This document shows positions 44,695-55,439 of a stretch of DNA of 64,000 bases, in pieces. The first letter of the stretch is position 1, and every line of letters begins with the position of its first letter. A program made the position numbers and the translations under genes. The notes below the pieces were generated by a model, which did not search any database, was not told the origin of the DNA, and saw only the letters and a list, made by a program, of their open reading frames with translations. This DNA is from Dillenia suffruticosa (Eukaryota > Streptophyta > Magnoliopsida > Dilleniales > Dilleniaceae), in assembly GCA_033439265.1 (NCBI GenBank), contig JAVTVX010000024.1, positions 7,857,001 to 7,921,000 on the forward strand. Direction: 5' to 3'.

Positions 44695-45105
44695 GTAATA
44701 TATAGGCTCCGTTTGGGAGGACAGGGCGATGTTAGCCCATTCGAGGAGATAGATCCCAATGATTAACTCTGTTCAGAAAGACAATGCGATATTTGCTTAT
44801 TCGTGAAGATAAATCCTAATGATAGGCTCCGTTCGAGAGAACAAGGTAAAACTTGCCTGTTCGGATAGATAAATTCCAACGATAGGTTTCGTTTGAGAGG
44901 ACAGGATGATACTTGCCTATTCAGAAGATAAATCACAATGATAGATACTGTTCGGGAGGACAGGGAGATATTTTTCTATTCAGAGAGATAGATTCCAACG
45001 ATAGACTTTATTCGGGAAGATATGGTGATACTTACCCATTCAGGGAGATAGATCCCAACGTTAGGCTCCGCTCGGGAAGACTTGTTCATTCGATAGAAAG
45101 GCTGT
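44695..45105. repeat. Minisatellite, ~61-bp unit, in the second Ty3 element
   Basis: About seven imperfect units share ATAGGCTCCGTTCGGGAGGA, CAGG-TGATACTTGCC and TATTCAG-GAGATAGATCCCAA. Like the array at 28560 it lies between the pol end and the 3' LTR side, though the unit sequence is different. Confidence 0.85.
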
Positions 45106-45190
45106 GTCTGCCCATCAGGGAGATGGATCCTCCATTGACCGTTCGACTATGCGCAAAATAAGGTATGTTCCTTTGATAGAGTGTTAATCC

Positions 45191-46335
45191 TCATTGGTAA
45201 TAGATGCACATGTTCTCTAAATTCCAAATTCTAGGCACGGTTGATTCGTTTAGGTGGTCGAGGTCATTTATGTTAACTTCTGAGTATATTCTATAGGGAC
45301 CTTCCCAATTGGGCTTTAACTTGCCTCTTGGTTGGGGTTGGTCGGTGGCTTCCACATTTCTTAGCACCAAGTCACTTGGTTTGAATGTTTTGGTCCTGAC
45401 TCGTTGGTTGGAATACCTCACCATCTGCTATTAATAGGCAGCCATTTGGACGGATGAGGTTTCCCTTAGTTCGAGGAGTAAGTCTAGGCGTTCGTGTAGC
45501 ACGGATTCATCTTGCCCCTCTGCATACCGGTCCGCCCTTAATCAGTGAATCTCAATTTTGACCGGTATGCCTTGCAACCGTATGTGAGACTGAATGGTGT
45601 CTCCCTTGTTACCCTTCGGGGTATTGTTCAATAAGCTCAGAGAATGCTGTAGAGTTTGTCTGCCCAATAGTTTTTTACTTCGTCTAGTACGGCATTCAAT
45701 TCTTGTAGGATCATTTGATTGGTTACCTCTGCAAAACCATTGGTCCGTGGATAGGCAATGGAGGTGACACGATATTGAATCTCCAACCTGCTGTAGAAGT
45801 TTCAGAAGTTTCTGTTGTCGAGCTGTTTGCCATTGTCCGTTATCAAGATGTGAGGTATGCCAAACCAAGTGATGATAGATGTCTACACAAAGTGTTGAAT
45901 TTTACCAACAGTAAATACCACCTATTTGGTGAAGTAGTCGATGGTTACGAGAAAAAACTTATATTATCCGATCATTGGAGAGAACGGTTTTAGAATGTCC
46001 ATTTCCCATTAGGCAAATGGTCATGGGTTGACTATTGGATAGAGCTCAATGGAGGGTTGGCATGACACTGACGAGAAGCGCTAACACTTGTTGTATCTTT
46101 TGACATAATTGCTCGTGTCGACTTTCATAGTAGGTCAGTAATAACCTTGTCGAAGGGATTTATTCATTAAGTTTTGGGTATTTAAATGATTGTCACGTAT
46201 TCTTTTATAAATTTCTTTGAAGACATAAACCTCTTCTTCGGATGTTAAGCACTTAGGTATAGGTATGTATAGGATTTTTTATAAATTTATCATTGAAAAC
46301 GGTATAATGAACGGTCTTACCCTCAGCTCGAGGGT
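45191..46335 (-). pseudogene. Ty3 integrase (dead) of the second Ty3 element
   Basis: On the - strand from 46335: AIELNPRAEGKTVHY, zinc-binding region remains, PWPFAQWEMDILKPF, FLVTIDYFTK, WFGIPHILITDNGKQLDN, YPRTNGFAEVTNQMILQEL, WADKLYSILSLLNNTPKGN. It finishes with the C-terminal DLVLRNVEATDQPQPRGKL-PNWEGPYRI (45424-45191). The D-D-E core is partly recognisable (D in TIDYFTK and ITDNG). Stops and frameshifts abound. The reverse transcriptase side is cut off where block C starts at about 46340. Confidence 0.85.
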
Positions 46336-46339
46336 TAAG

Positions 46340-49300
46340 CTCGATAGCTGCCCTTTCATAATGTCAAAGACTGCCAACATCAGAAGCCTGACGGCAATGC
46401 CGCATTCAGATGTGTACCGTTCCATCATCTCGCTAGTCGAATAGCCCTACTTAAATCCCTCCTCAAATATCTTCACTAAACACGGATTTGTCATATTAAT
46501 GCGGTCCAATTCCCTAGCTAAAGAGAACAGGCACAAGAGGACGAAGCCAAAGGTTAGACAAGAAGCGTTTTCAGAAATTAATTATTTATGATCGGTTGAT
46601 GTAATCGGATATAAAATTAAATCTTTAATTAAGATTCCTAATACAATTCATAATTTAAATATGAAAGAAGCTGTATTAAGAGCACAGTTCACTAAATAAA
46701 TTATTTTAAATTTTAGATTAAATTAATTAAAATATAATTTTATATATCATTTGATATAATAAAAAAAAAGAAATTGATTATTAGTTTAGAGAGAGCAGTT
46801 TGATAAATTGTTTCCCAAGGCTTTTCCCTTTTTTATTAATTAACAAAAATCAAATAATTATTTAATTAATAATAATGTTACGACAGCAGCATTTATAGAC
46901 TTGCATTTTCAACTTATACAGAAAAATCAAATTCGTATACACAAATTGTGATACATACTCTTTCTGATTTATGATCCATCTTCAGCGGATCACTGAGACT
47001 CTTTGAATCCATCTATTTGCACATGTTCCGGATAAATCTCGAGGCTTTTGCATAGAGCAACACGAACGATTCACTTTTGATAAAATCATAGATTCCCTCT
47101 ATAGTGTTATTTTTTGCTTCGATAAACTATCTTATTTTTCCACACAAATCAAATCACAGCAAAAAAAAAAAAAAAAATACAATAATTTTGTTGCGTTTAC
47201 ATTCTAAGGTTGGCAAGTTGGAACTCGGGGTATCTGGTGTGTACCGTCTCAGGACGAAGTTGGGACTTAAAAAAGAGTTATCCTATTTTGAACCCAAAAC
47301 AAAAATAATGCTACATAGATTAAAAAATTTTGAATTAAAATTTAGGATATCTGAATCTGATGTAGCTTAATCTGCAGTAGATTTTCTAAACCCCATCACC
47401 CAAACAGCAAATGGATAGAAAATGACCGAAGACCTAATAATGAAGAAAATGAGCATGTGTTCCTTCATAGAAACCAATTACGCCGTCTCTCTAAAGTCAT
47501 CAATCCGCGTAACATGGAGGATCAAGTCTCTCTTTACATCTATACATACCCACACCAAAGCCTTCTCTTAAAACATCAAAGCATGATTTTGTCTTCACGT
47601 CACATACATAATTTGATCCTGCAAAGATGCCTTTCGATCGTCGCATTCAGCCACAAGTGCATCCAATCTTACTTAACATTGTTGGGTTTCATTTTCCTCT
47701 ACGTTCTTTCTGTTTCTTTTTCATTTTCTCTTCTTTTTTTTTTTAATTATAATTTGAAAATTAAAGTATGCCCACAAAAATTAGTCAAATTAAGACCATA
47801 AGTAGTTTTGAAGAAAATAAATAAAAAAATGAGAATAGGAAAACTGACAAAAAGTTCACTTGCAAAATAAATTAGTAAGTAGTTCATATTATAAAAAAAA
47901 AAAAAATTACGGAAAGAAATTTGTACCATAAATCTTAGAAGTAAGAGGAGAATCTCCCAACAAATCAAATCTCAAAAATAAGAAAATAAATAAAATATGA
48001 TCCACAAGATATATCCCTTCTTGGATCCAATCACAAGGTATCAACTTATTTCAAGTCACCAAACCGTGGCGATGGGTTTTAGGGATGAAAAAAAAACAGT
48101 ATCAAATGAGTTTACTCTTTAATAAGTTTAACAGTTAACTTAAAATAAAATAATCAAGATCAATAAAATTTAATTATCGAATATCGATCGTTAAAAAAAA
48201 CTTATTTGAAATCATTTTAATAATTTTTTTATTTGATTTATACTTTTTAATTAAAATACAAAATATAAAAATTTACAAATAAAATTATAAATTATCTGAT
48301 TTAATAAATTAAATTATTAATTTATTAATAATCTTTTACATTCCTTTGATAATTTTTGTTGAGTCTCGAGTTTCATTATGAGTGGATTGCAAGTTAATTC
48401 TTGCTTCTTAATTATTGCTCCTTTTGGTGACTTAATTTTGCCTTTTCTTCTTAACCTTAAGATCCACTCCTAAAAAATCTTTAAAATTTATTCGAAAATG
48501 TTGAAATTAAAGTTAAATGAGGCTTTTAATATAAAAATTATTGATATAATAATAATTTTAAGTTTTAAGAATTTATAAAATAAAATATATTAAAATAAGT
48601 TGGGATTTTCCTCCGGGCATGGCTCCGCGATCTTCACCAAACATGGATTTGTCCTCCCTCGACCATTATTAGCCTAGGACCCACCATCTTCCCCAAACAC
48701 GGATTTGCCCTTCCTGGAACATTATTATTCTAGTCCGTCGACACTGTGACGTGACAGGTCGGGCGAAGATCACAAGCAATAGATGAAGATATTATGATTA
48801 AGAAATAATGGAGAAAGAATTGAGCAGGGCATCGGTAGACCTACCCACCAAATTAAACTAAGTTTAAAATTTTAAAGATTCTGGTTGACATATTAAAATT
48901 TGGAGTAGTCGGTTATATGCTCTTAACAAGTATTTCAGTTCTTGTTGGATTCTAATTTATCATATTTAGTGCCGAATAAGTTAAAAAGTTTAAACATCAT
49001 AAGTTTAGTTTTGAACCGTAAAATACATTTAAGAAAAATTCGATAATTAGAAATTCAACTTCTGCGGGGAAGATTATTGTGATAAACATTAATTCAAAAC
49101 AATTGAAACGAAAAATTGGAAAAGTAACTTTGCAATTTGGATCCGATTGAATCTTATTTTAGAGATATTTGGTTAATTTTATGGGATCTTTAAAATATCT
49201 TATAAGTTGTTTAAACGTTTATAAATTAATAAATATTATTTGGTAATTTTTTTAAAAAGAAATTTATTAACTCTCAACATGTTATATCTTTATAAAAAAA

Positions 49301-49389
49301 AATGTAGCTATACCCCAAATATTTTAACAATTTATTTAGAAATAAAATATAAAAGTTTATAATTTTAAAAAATATATATTATAATTCAA
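46340..49389. repeat. Duplicated block C (paralogue of block D, 56745-59400)
   Basis: Matches D over CATCAGAAGCCTGACG-CAATGCCGC, AGAGAACAGGCACAAGAGGA, CAGTTTGATAAATTGTTTCCC, TCAAATCACA, the gene region, and beyond it GTAGTTCATATTATAAAA and AAAGATTCT-GTTGACAT. Between 48590 and 48790 a ~45-bp unit (CTTCACCAAACATGGATTTG / CTTCCCCAAACACGGATTTG) occurs twice. The remainder is AT-rich with nothing else assignable. Confidence 0.85.
47627..47746 (+). pseudogene. Pro/Cys-rich gene C, pseudogene
   Basis: The leader TTTGATCCTGCAAAG|ATG and the start MPFDRRIQPQV correspond to gene D (MPCRRRNQPQI). After about 13 codons the similarity stops and the frame runs into T-rich sequence (FCFFFIFSSFFF), so the Pro/Cys-rich body is deleted. 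The equivalent of D's TATA box reads TATACATA (47541-47548), and ~20 leader bases are also missing. Confidence 0.75.
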
Positions 49390-49796
49390 ATAAATAAAGC
49401 AAATTAACATTCATAATATATATAACAGAGTTTTCGTCACAAAAGTCTCTCGAATTTTAAGATTTCTTTATGAGGTTATCCATCTTAAGGATATGAATAT
49501 CATTTGAGAGTGGTTTCATCAAAAGTGCAATTATAAAATACTATTTCTCTAGAAGAATGACCAAGTACACAAACACGCGGAGTCCGTTAACAAGCACGTG
49601 TTCTTCGTGAGGTCGGATTCCGCGGTTGTGGTCACATCAGACCACCAACGGCTGTTACACCGGCCGTTTCCGAGAACTTAAAAATTAAATCATAAAATTT
49701 TCGACACAAAAGATTAATATAGTGATAATTTAAAGTTATAAATAAAATAAGAAAACAAAAATAATTTTAGATTAACGAAGATTTACTAAACATGTG

Positions 49797-50440
49797 AAAC
49801 TCTTTGCGATTGTATAATATTATTATATTTAAAAAAAAAGTCCTAAAAACCATAGTAAACCGATACTATTATATGATACGGAGTGTTAAATTATTAAGCA
49901 ATAGCAATAGTATAAAATAGTTATAATTGAAATAAAAATGTTTAGGTGAATGTACGACAAAATTAAAAAAAATAGATTTAGAAATAAATAGATACATAAT
50001 AAATTAAGAATTAATTCAACTAAGCATAAGATGCAAAAATATCGTCTAAAATGGTTTGGACACATGTGACGAATATCCAAAAACGTACAAGTAAGGAGAA
50101 TTGAAAATTTAAATATAGGAGATTTAATAAAACTAGAGGTAGGTAATTGAAAACTTAAATACAATTATCCATAAAAACTTGATAAATAAGGGTTTAACTC
50201 AGAAAATGGTTTTCAATAGGAATGAGTGACGTATAAAAATTCACACCAATTAAATCAATATTTTTTTCTTATTTATTTGTTTCTTTTATTTTATTTTTTT
50301 ATCTTTATTCTATTCTATTCTATTTTTTTTTATTTTTACTATTATTATATAAATATATATACTTTTTATATTTATCTTTCACGAGAGATTCTAAAATTTA
50401 GAATTAACATCTAGAATTAACATCTAGATTGTTGTTATTG
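49797..50440 (+). mobile_element. Decayed LINE (RTE-like) 3' fragment in the gene B promoter
   Basis: Block A and block B agree up to ACTAAACATGT (49796) and again from about GTGTCAGTGTATTGCTTCTC (50440). The 640 bases between replace A's TATA region. On the + strand they read, in broken frames, LLYDTEC (compare MLYGTECW) and KMQKYRLKWFGHM, followed by a basic region: the reverse-transcriptase tail common to plant RTE-like LINEs. The same tail occurs at 53330-53960. The last part (50170-50400) is T-rich, with TATA-like words. Confidence 0.65.
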
Positions 50441-50527
50441 TCGTGTCAGTGTATTGCTTCTCCCACCACAGGTTTCTGCTCAAAATTTCATAGCCAAACA
50501 CAACTCTTTAACTCACCGGTGGTGAAA

Positions 50528-50746
50528 ATGGGTCCCTGCCAATATGGTTGCCAGTGGCCTTGTGCACATCCACCACCGTGTCGTCCAGCACCATGTCCCC
50601 TACAACCACAATGTCCATTTCCCCCTCCACCACCAATAGTCTTCCCACCACCACCGTGCCCGCCCCCCGCCACGGTGCCCTTTGCCACCGTGTCGTCCAC
50701 CCTAATACCCTTACTAGTTACTACTATTAGATATGCCTTTGCATGA
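50528..50746 (+). CDS. Small Pro/Cys-rich protein, gene B
   Basis: 72 codons from MGPCQYGCQWPCAHPPPCRP, with Cys-Pro repeats as far as CPPP, then a switch to ATVPFATVSSTLIPLLVTT. The switch coincides with a run of six C (about 50662-50667), where gene A has five. With five, the frame would read CPPPPRCPLPPCRPP and stop at TAA 50703-50705, keeping the family pattern. So B has a 1-base insertion (or a sequence error), and its C-terminus is aberrant. Its original TATA box was displaced by the insertion at 49797, so expression is doubtful. It may be a pseudogene. Confidence 0.55.
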   Translation: MGPCQYGCQWPCAHPPPCRPAPCPLQPQCPFPPPPPIVFPPPPCPPPATVPFATVSSTLIPLLVTTIRYAFA

Positions 50747-51600
50747 TGTTATTTTCTTTTCTTAATGATCCGATCATTTACCCATAGATTCATGTTGATT
50801 ATATGGGAGATTACCTTGTATTGGGTATGTCGTGTGTAATGTCACTCTAGTGAGTGTGCTACAGAATAAGGGACCTGTGTTGGATTTCAGTTTTCCATCT
50901 TTGTTTGTGATTAGGTGTGCTTGTTGCAAAGTGTGGTATCTTCTATAATGTAATAAAGATTTAATTATGTAAGTGTGCTTTAGCAATCGCTTCATTAGTA
51001 GCTTTTAGTCGTGTGTGGGACCCAATAAAGATAAAATAGAAGTCTCCCAACTGATAGGATTTGCCATAGTTGTCCATCGACCTCCATTGAATGTATTAAT
51101 TGCTCCTTCAGGGCAATAACTTCACCAACTCTGGATTTGTCTTGTTCTTTTTTGTTTTCAAGAGTGATGTGAATGCAGGTGAACAGCCGTTAACTTTGAC
51201 GAACAAGCCTTACCATCTAAAAACAAATTAGTTTAATACAAATACCCCGCTGAAACATCACACGGTCGTTGGCCTTTGTCTCTCTCTCTCTCTCCCCACT
51301 CCATCACATGGTCCTTTCACCGGTTTTTCCCCTCTTCCCGCGTTGAATTACGTGTTCACAAATATTATATATTAATAATTAATTTAATTTTGATATATAT
51401 ATAATACATATATATATATATATATACATATATATATTTGTCAAATCATATTCCTGGATGGACTTACTCGTCTCTTGATTTTTTCCAAAATATATCAAAA
51501 TTTTAAATTAATTCCCCCAAATGTCATGAACAACATTCTGATTTTGTACACTATCATGATTCGGCATCATGGACTCACCTTCATAAGCCAAGAGGGTAGG

Positions 51601-53041
51601 TGTCACAGACCAAGTAGGATAAAGAAAAAATATGAGAAAAACAGAGAGATTAGGGAGAGAAAAATGAGAGAAAAAGAGATAAAGAGAGAATACAATGGAG
51701 AGTTTTCAATACCATTACAATACATGTCATTACATGTTTTAAAGACTACTATTTATATTAATTTTACTAATCATTTCATTTAACTATTAATTCAATTTTG
51801 TTATTACTAAATAATCTAACAATAACAATTATCCAGTAACTATTTGTATTAATTATAATTAACTACTAATTTCATTCCTTTGAAAACATTCATGTCCTCA
51901 AGGATGGAAAATCAAGAATTGAGATTTGAATTCATAAATCTTGTATAAAAAAATTGTATTTGTGTTGAAAGATAATGTGATGGAAACGAATAATGAATGT
52001 AAATTGAATTGCAATGAGAATAATGAGAGAAAAGTTGGGATGAGAAAACAAGAAAAAATTTTTTTTGAACTTCTTTTTTATGCAAGATTTGGTTTGATGA
52101 ATACAAAAAATTCAATTTTTGGAGGGATTGACAAAAATCCATCATCAACAACTTCTTTCTTGGACATGCAATACTTTTATTTCTTGATCATGCAAGACCC
52201 TTCTTTCTTGAACATACAAGACCCTTTTTTCTTAAATATTTGAAATTCTTCTACTCTTAATATTTTTTCACTAAGAGTAGATAAAATGAGAGATTTTGAA
52301 AGTGATTCGATACCTTGCTTTTCCATGGATTTTTGTATTGTTTCTTCTACCATTTGATTTGTTTTGTTGCTTGTCAATTTCTTTTAATTTTCTTACTCTT
52401 TTTCCACCAAAGATTTGATATCCTCATCGATACCAAATATTTTCAATAAATTGTTGAATTTGTATCAAGACTTGCCATATAAGTATCAATCCTTTGGTTT
52501 TGTGCATCAATCTTTTGATTTTATCCATCAATCCTTTGGTTGATTTTTTCCAATTTCTTGTCCACATGGAAATGATATTTTTTGATTTCTATAACCATTT
52601 CTTGCATTATAATTTCTTGCCTTTTGAGATATTCTTCGATGGCTTCATAAAAGGCTTCGTCTTTTATGGCTTCATACTTAATCTCTTCTGTCATTTTTTA
52701 ATATTAGCAAAAAATTCGTAAATTGTGATACCAATTTATCACAACCCAAGTAGGGTAAAGAAATAATATGAGAGAAAGAAAAAGATTAGGGAGAGAAGAA
52801 GGAGAGAAAGAGAGATAGAGAGAGATATAGAGAGAGAATATAACAGAGAGTTTTCAATACCATTTCAATACATGTCATTACATGTTTTAGAAACTACTAT
52901 TTATACTAATTTTTTTAATCATTTCATTTAACTATTAACCAAATCTTGTTAATTACTAACTAATCTAACAATCACAATTAACCACTAATTATTCATATTA
53001 ACTATAATTAACTACTAATTTTATGATTAGTAGTTGTTACA
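51601..53041 (-). mobile_element. Non-autonomous LTR retrotransposon, 1.44 kb
   Basis: LTRs at 51601-51874 (274 bp) and 52737-53041 (305 bp) share CAATACATGTCATTACATG, TCATTTCATTTAACTATTAA and AGAGAGTTTTCAATACCATT. They begin TG/TA and end CA, and are flanked by GTAGG (51596-51600) and GTAGC (53042-53046), a 5-bp duplication with one change. On the - strand TGGTATCAC starts three bases after the 5' LTR (a Met-tRNA primer site), and the purine run AAAGGAA precedes the 3' LTR. The 862-bp interior encodes only a short Lys/Glu/Gln-rich coiled-coil gag-like start (MTEEIKYEAIKDEAFYEAIE and on), with repeated DAQNQRID-type units, then decays. No pol. It resembles TRIM/LARD-type elements. Confidence 0.85.
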
Positions 53042-53046
53042 GTAGC

Positions 53047-53329
53047 TCACACTATTGGATGAATCACCCATACGGTTGGATGCCAGTTTTTATGCCCCAA
53101 TTTTGAATTTATTCCCCAAATTGCCCGTCTTTCATCATCCTCGTAAACTAAATGGTAGGCGACACCATCATGGTCACACCAAGATTCTGTATTAAATACA
53201 TTTCTTTTTATAACAGTGATAAATGAAATAATAAAAGATATTCAAAATAAAATATTATAATATATACATTTTATAAATGATAAAATAGTGGTCGATAAAA
53301 TAAAGAAGATATTAATATTAAATTAGAAT
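53047..53329. other. AT-rich DNA between mobile elements
   Basis: No gene or repeat recognised. It may include upstream remains of the LINE fragment that follows. Confidence 0.4.
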
Positions 53330-53960
53330 TATAAAAACACATACTAGAATACAGAGAATTTAGATTTATTCAATCAAAAACTTAATATATGAAATGTATG
53401 TTTAGTAACACTAATCAAAATGGTGAAAAACGATTAATTTTAAAAAATATGATATACTAAAAAGTAAACGTTAGATATTTTGGATCTATTATTCAAAAAA
53501 ATGATAACATAAATGAGAATGTGAATTATAGAATTCAATCGAGTTAAATGAAATGAAAAATATATCTGAATTTTTTTGCAATTGCATTATACTGTTGCAG
53601 TTAAAGAGAGTTTTATAAAATCACAGTAAAATCTGTATTATTATATGATACGAGTGTTAAACTATTAAATAACAAGAAAAGTATAAAATGAGAATACTCA
53701 GCTAATTGTATGACAAAATTAGAAAATATAGGATTACAAATAAAGAGACACGTATTAAATTGAAAGTGAATTCAATTATGAATAAAATGAGAAAGTATCG
53801 TTTAAGATACTTTGAACATATATTACAACAATTCAGAAACACAACAATCCAAAAGTGCATCAATTAGGAGAAGTTAGATATTAAATATAAGAAATTTAAT
53901 AAAACGTAAACTGTTAACAACGTGAATACAAATTATACGTAAAAATTTGAATGTCTATGA
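53330..53960 (+). pseudogene. Decayed RTE-like LINE reverse-transcriptase tail
   Basis: In broken + strand frames: VRYFGSIIQKNDNINENVNY (thumb region), then LHYTVAVKES near LYDTSVKLL, LKVNSIMNKMRKYRLRYFEH and the following basic stretch. It is collinear with the fragment at 49797-50200. Many stops. Confidence 0.6.
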
Positions 53961-54001
53961 TTTTGTTGGGGAGATATTTTTAGATAGAAATAAATAGCAT
54001 A

Positions 54002-55016
54002 CACTACTAGAAAATACACTATCAGTGACGGAAAATTACCGACAGATTTTTTTCGTTGGTATTTACAATGGATTAACAACGAATTAACAACGGATTAATG
54101 TCGAATTAAATTTGCAATGCATTAGTGACAGAAATATTTTCATGGCTAATGTGGTAAACAGTCAAAAAAAAAATTGTATAGTTATCAACGATGGATTACC
54201 GATAAAAATTTTAGCAACGAATTACCAACGGAAATTTTAGCGACGGATTATCAACTGATTACCAACTGATTTTTTTTATTATTATTTTATTTAAAAAAAT
54301 TTTCTTTTTCTTGTTATTTTATTTTGTAGAAGAATAATATAATTTTTTAATAAAAATCATTATTTTATTTTAAGCTAATTATTTATTTTATTTTTTATTT
54401 AAAAATTCTTTTTCTTTTTCTTATTATTTTATTTTGTTGAAGAATAATATAATATTTTTTAATAAAAATTATTATTTTATTTTAAGCTAATTATTTATTA
54501 ATTTATAATAAATTATCATTTTATATTATTCCATTATTATTAAAAAATTGTGATTCAAAAATAACAAATAAAAAAAACAATATAATAAGAAGTGTAAGTG
54601 TGGTCTGATGGTTGTAAGGTTGTTGATCTTTTTCGCAGGCACAAGTTCGAAGCCACACGAAATTTCACAAGTTAATGGAGACAGCACACGGGCGGGCCGA
54701 GGCAGGTGTGGAGCGGGTAGGTCAGCGTGCGGGTCGGGGTGGGCTTGGAGCCCTATGCTTTCTCTTTATAACTCAAAAATCAACGACAGATTGGAATCCG
54801 TCGTTGTTTTTTTATTTTTTCAGCGACGGATTTTTTTCGTCGCTTATTATCAGTGACAGATTTTTTTTTGTCACTAATTCGTTGCTGATTTTAGCGACAG
54901 ATAGTATTTCATCGCTGATATTTAGCGGGGTACCTTTTAGTGATGGATTTTTTTCTGTCGCTGAAAGGTATCAGCGACGGATTTTTCCGTTGCCGAAAAC
55001 ATGTTTTCTAGTAGTG
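54002..55016. mobile_element. Non-autonomous CACTA element 3
   Basis: It starts CACTACTAGAAAATACACT and ends CATGTTTTCTAGTAGTG. The flanks are ATA (53999-54001) and GTA (55017-55019), a 3-bp duplication with one change. Subterminal arrays of CAGCGACGGATTTTTT-type words occur in both orientations. The AT-rich core includes TTTATAATAAATTATCATTT, shared with elements 1 and 2, and there is a GC-rich patch at 54685-54750. Confidence 0.87.
54601..54654 (+). other. tRNA-like module inside CACTA element 3
   Basis: A-box TGGTCTGATGGTTG (54601-54614), 28 bases, B-box AAGTTCGAAGCC (54643-54654), then a GC-rich patch. This is the same order as in CACTA element 2, here on the + strand. Confidence 0.55.
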
Positions 55017-55038
55017 GTAAGTGATTTAAAAATAATTG

Positions 55039-55040
<2 letters not shown>

Positions 55041-55093
<53 letters not shown>
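55041..55093. repeat. (ATT)n microsatellite
   Basis: About 17 ATT units, shortly after CACTA element 3. They explain the poly-Asn and poly-Leu open frames in the area. Confidence 0.95.
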
Positions 55094-55439
55094 TCTTAAA
55101 GAAGATGATAAGTTAAATACCCTTTGATATATCCTGTAACCACTAAAATAATATATCACCATTGTCATAACCAGCACAACCATAACTTCTTTTTTTTGGG
55201 GGGGCGGGGGGAATATGGTATATATTTAAGTCAAATAATAAGGGACAGCACTAATTATCTTCAATCTATATATCCTTCTGATCTAATATAAAAGAAAGTA
55301 TCAAGATTTTTTTTATTTATTTTTTTATCATTTTTGAAAAGTTTGGATCAGTGAAACTTGTCATACACGAAAACCGTAATGGCCAATTAAGGCGTCCAAC
55401 AACAGGAGGAAAGTCTAAAGGATGGAAGAGGAGACTAAT
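55094..55439. other. AT-rich intergenic DNA
   Basis: A T8G7CG6 run lies at about 55190-55211. Nothing else assignable. Confidence 0.5.

Larger units (their letters stand above)
49390..51392. repeat. Duplicated block B (paralogue of block A)
   Basis: See 37200-39412. B directly follows block C, with the join near 49300-49400. Differences from A: an RTE-type fragment in the promoter, no SINE at 49650, and a ~465-bp stretch missing downstream. Confidence 0.85.

Noticed and set aside
50488..50700. Gly-rich protein on the - strand
   Set aside because: Antisense of the Pro codons (CCN read as GGN) of gene B.
15141..54654. Functional tRNA genes at the tRNA-like modules
   Set aside because: A- and B-box words are present, but acceptor and anticodon stems do not form and spacing is too short. 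They are treated as tRNA-derived relics.
54971..55183. Poly-Asn frame (- strand) and poly-Leu frame (+ strand)
   Set aside because: Translation of the (ATT)n microsatellite.
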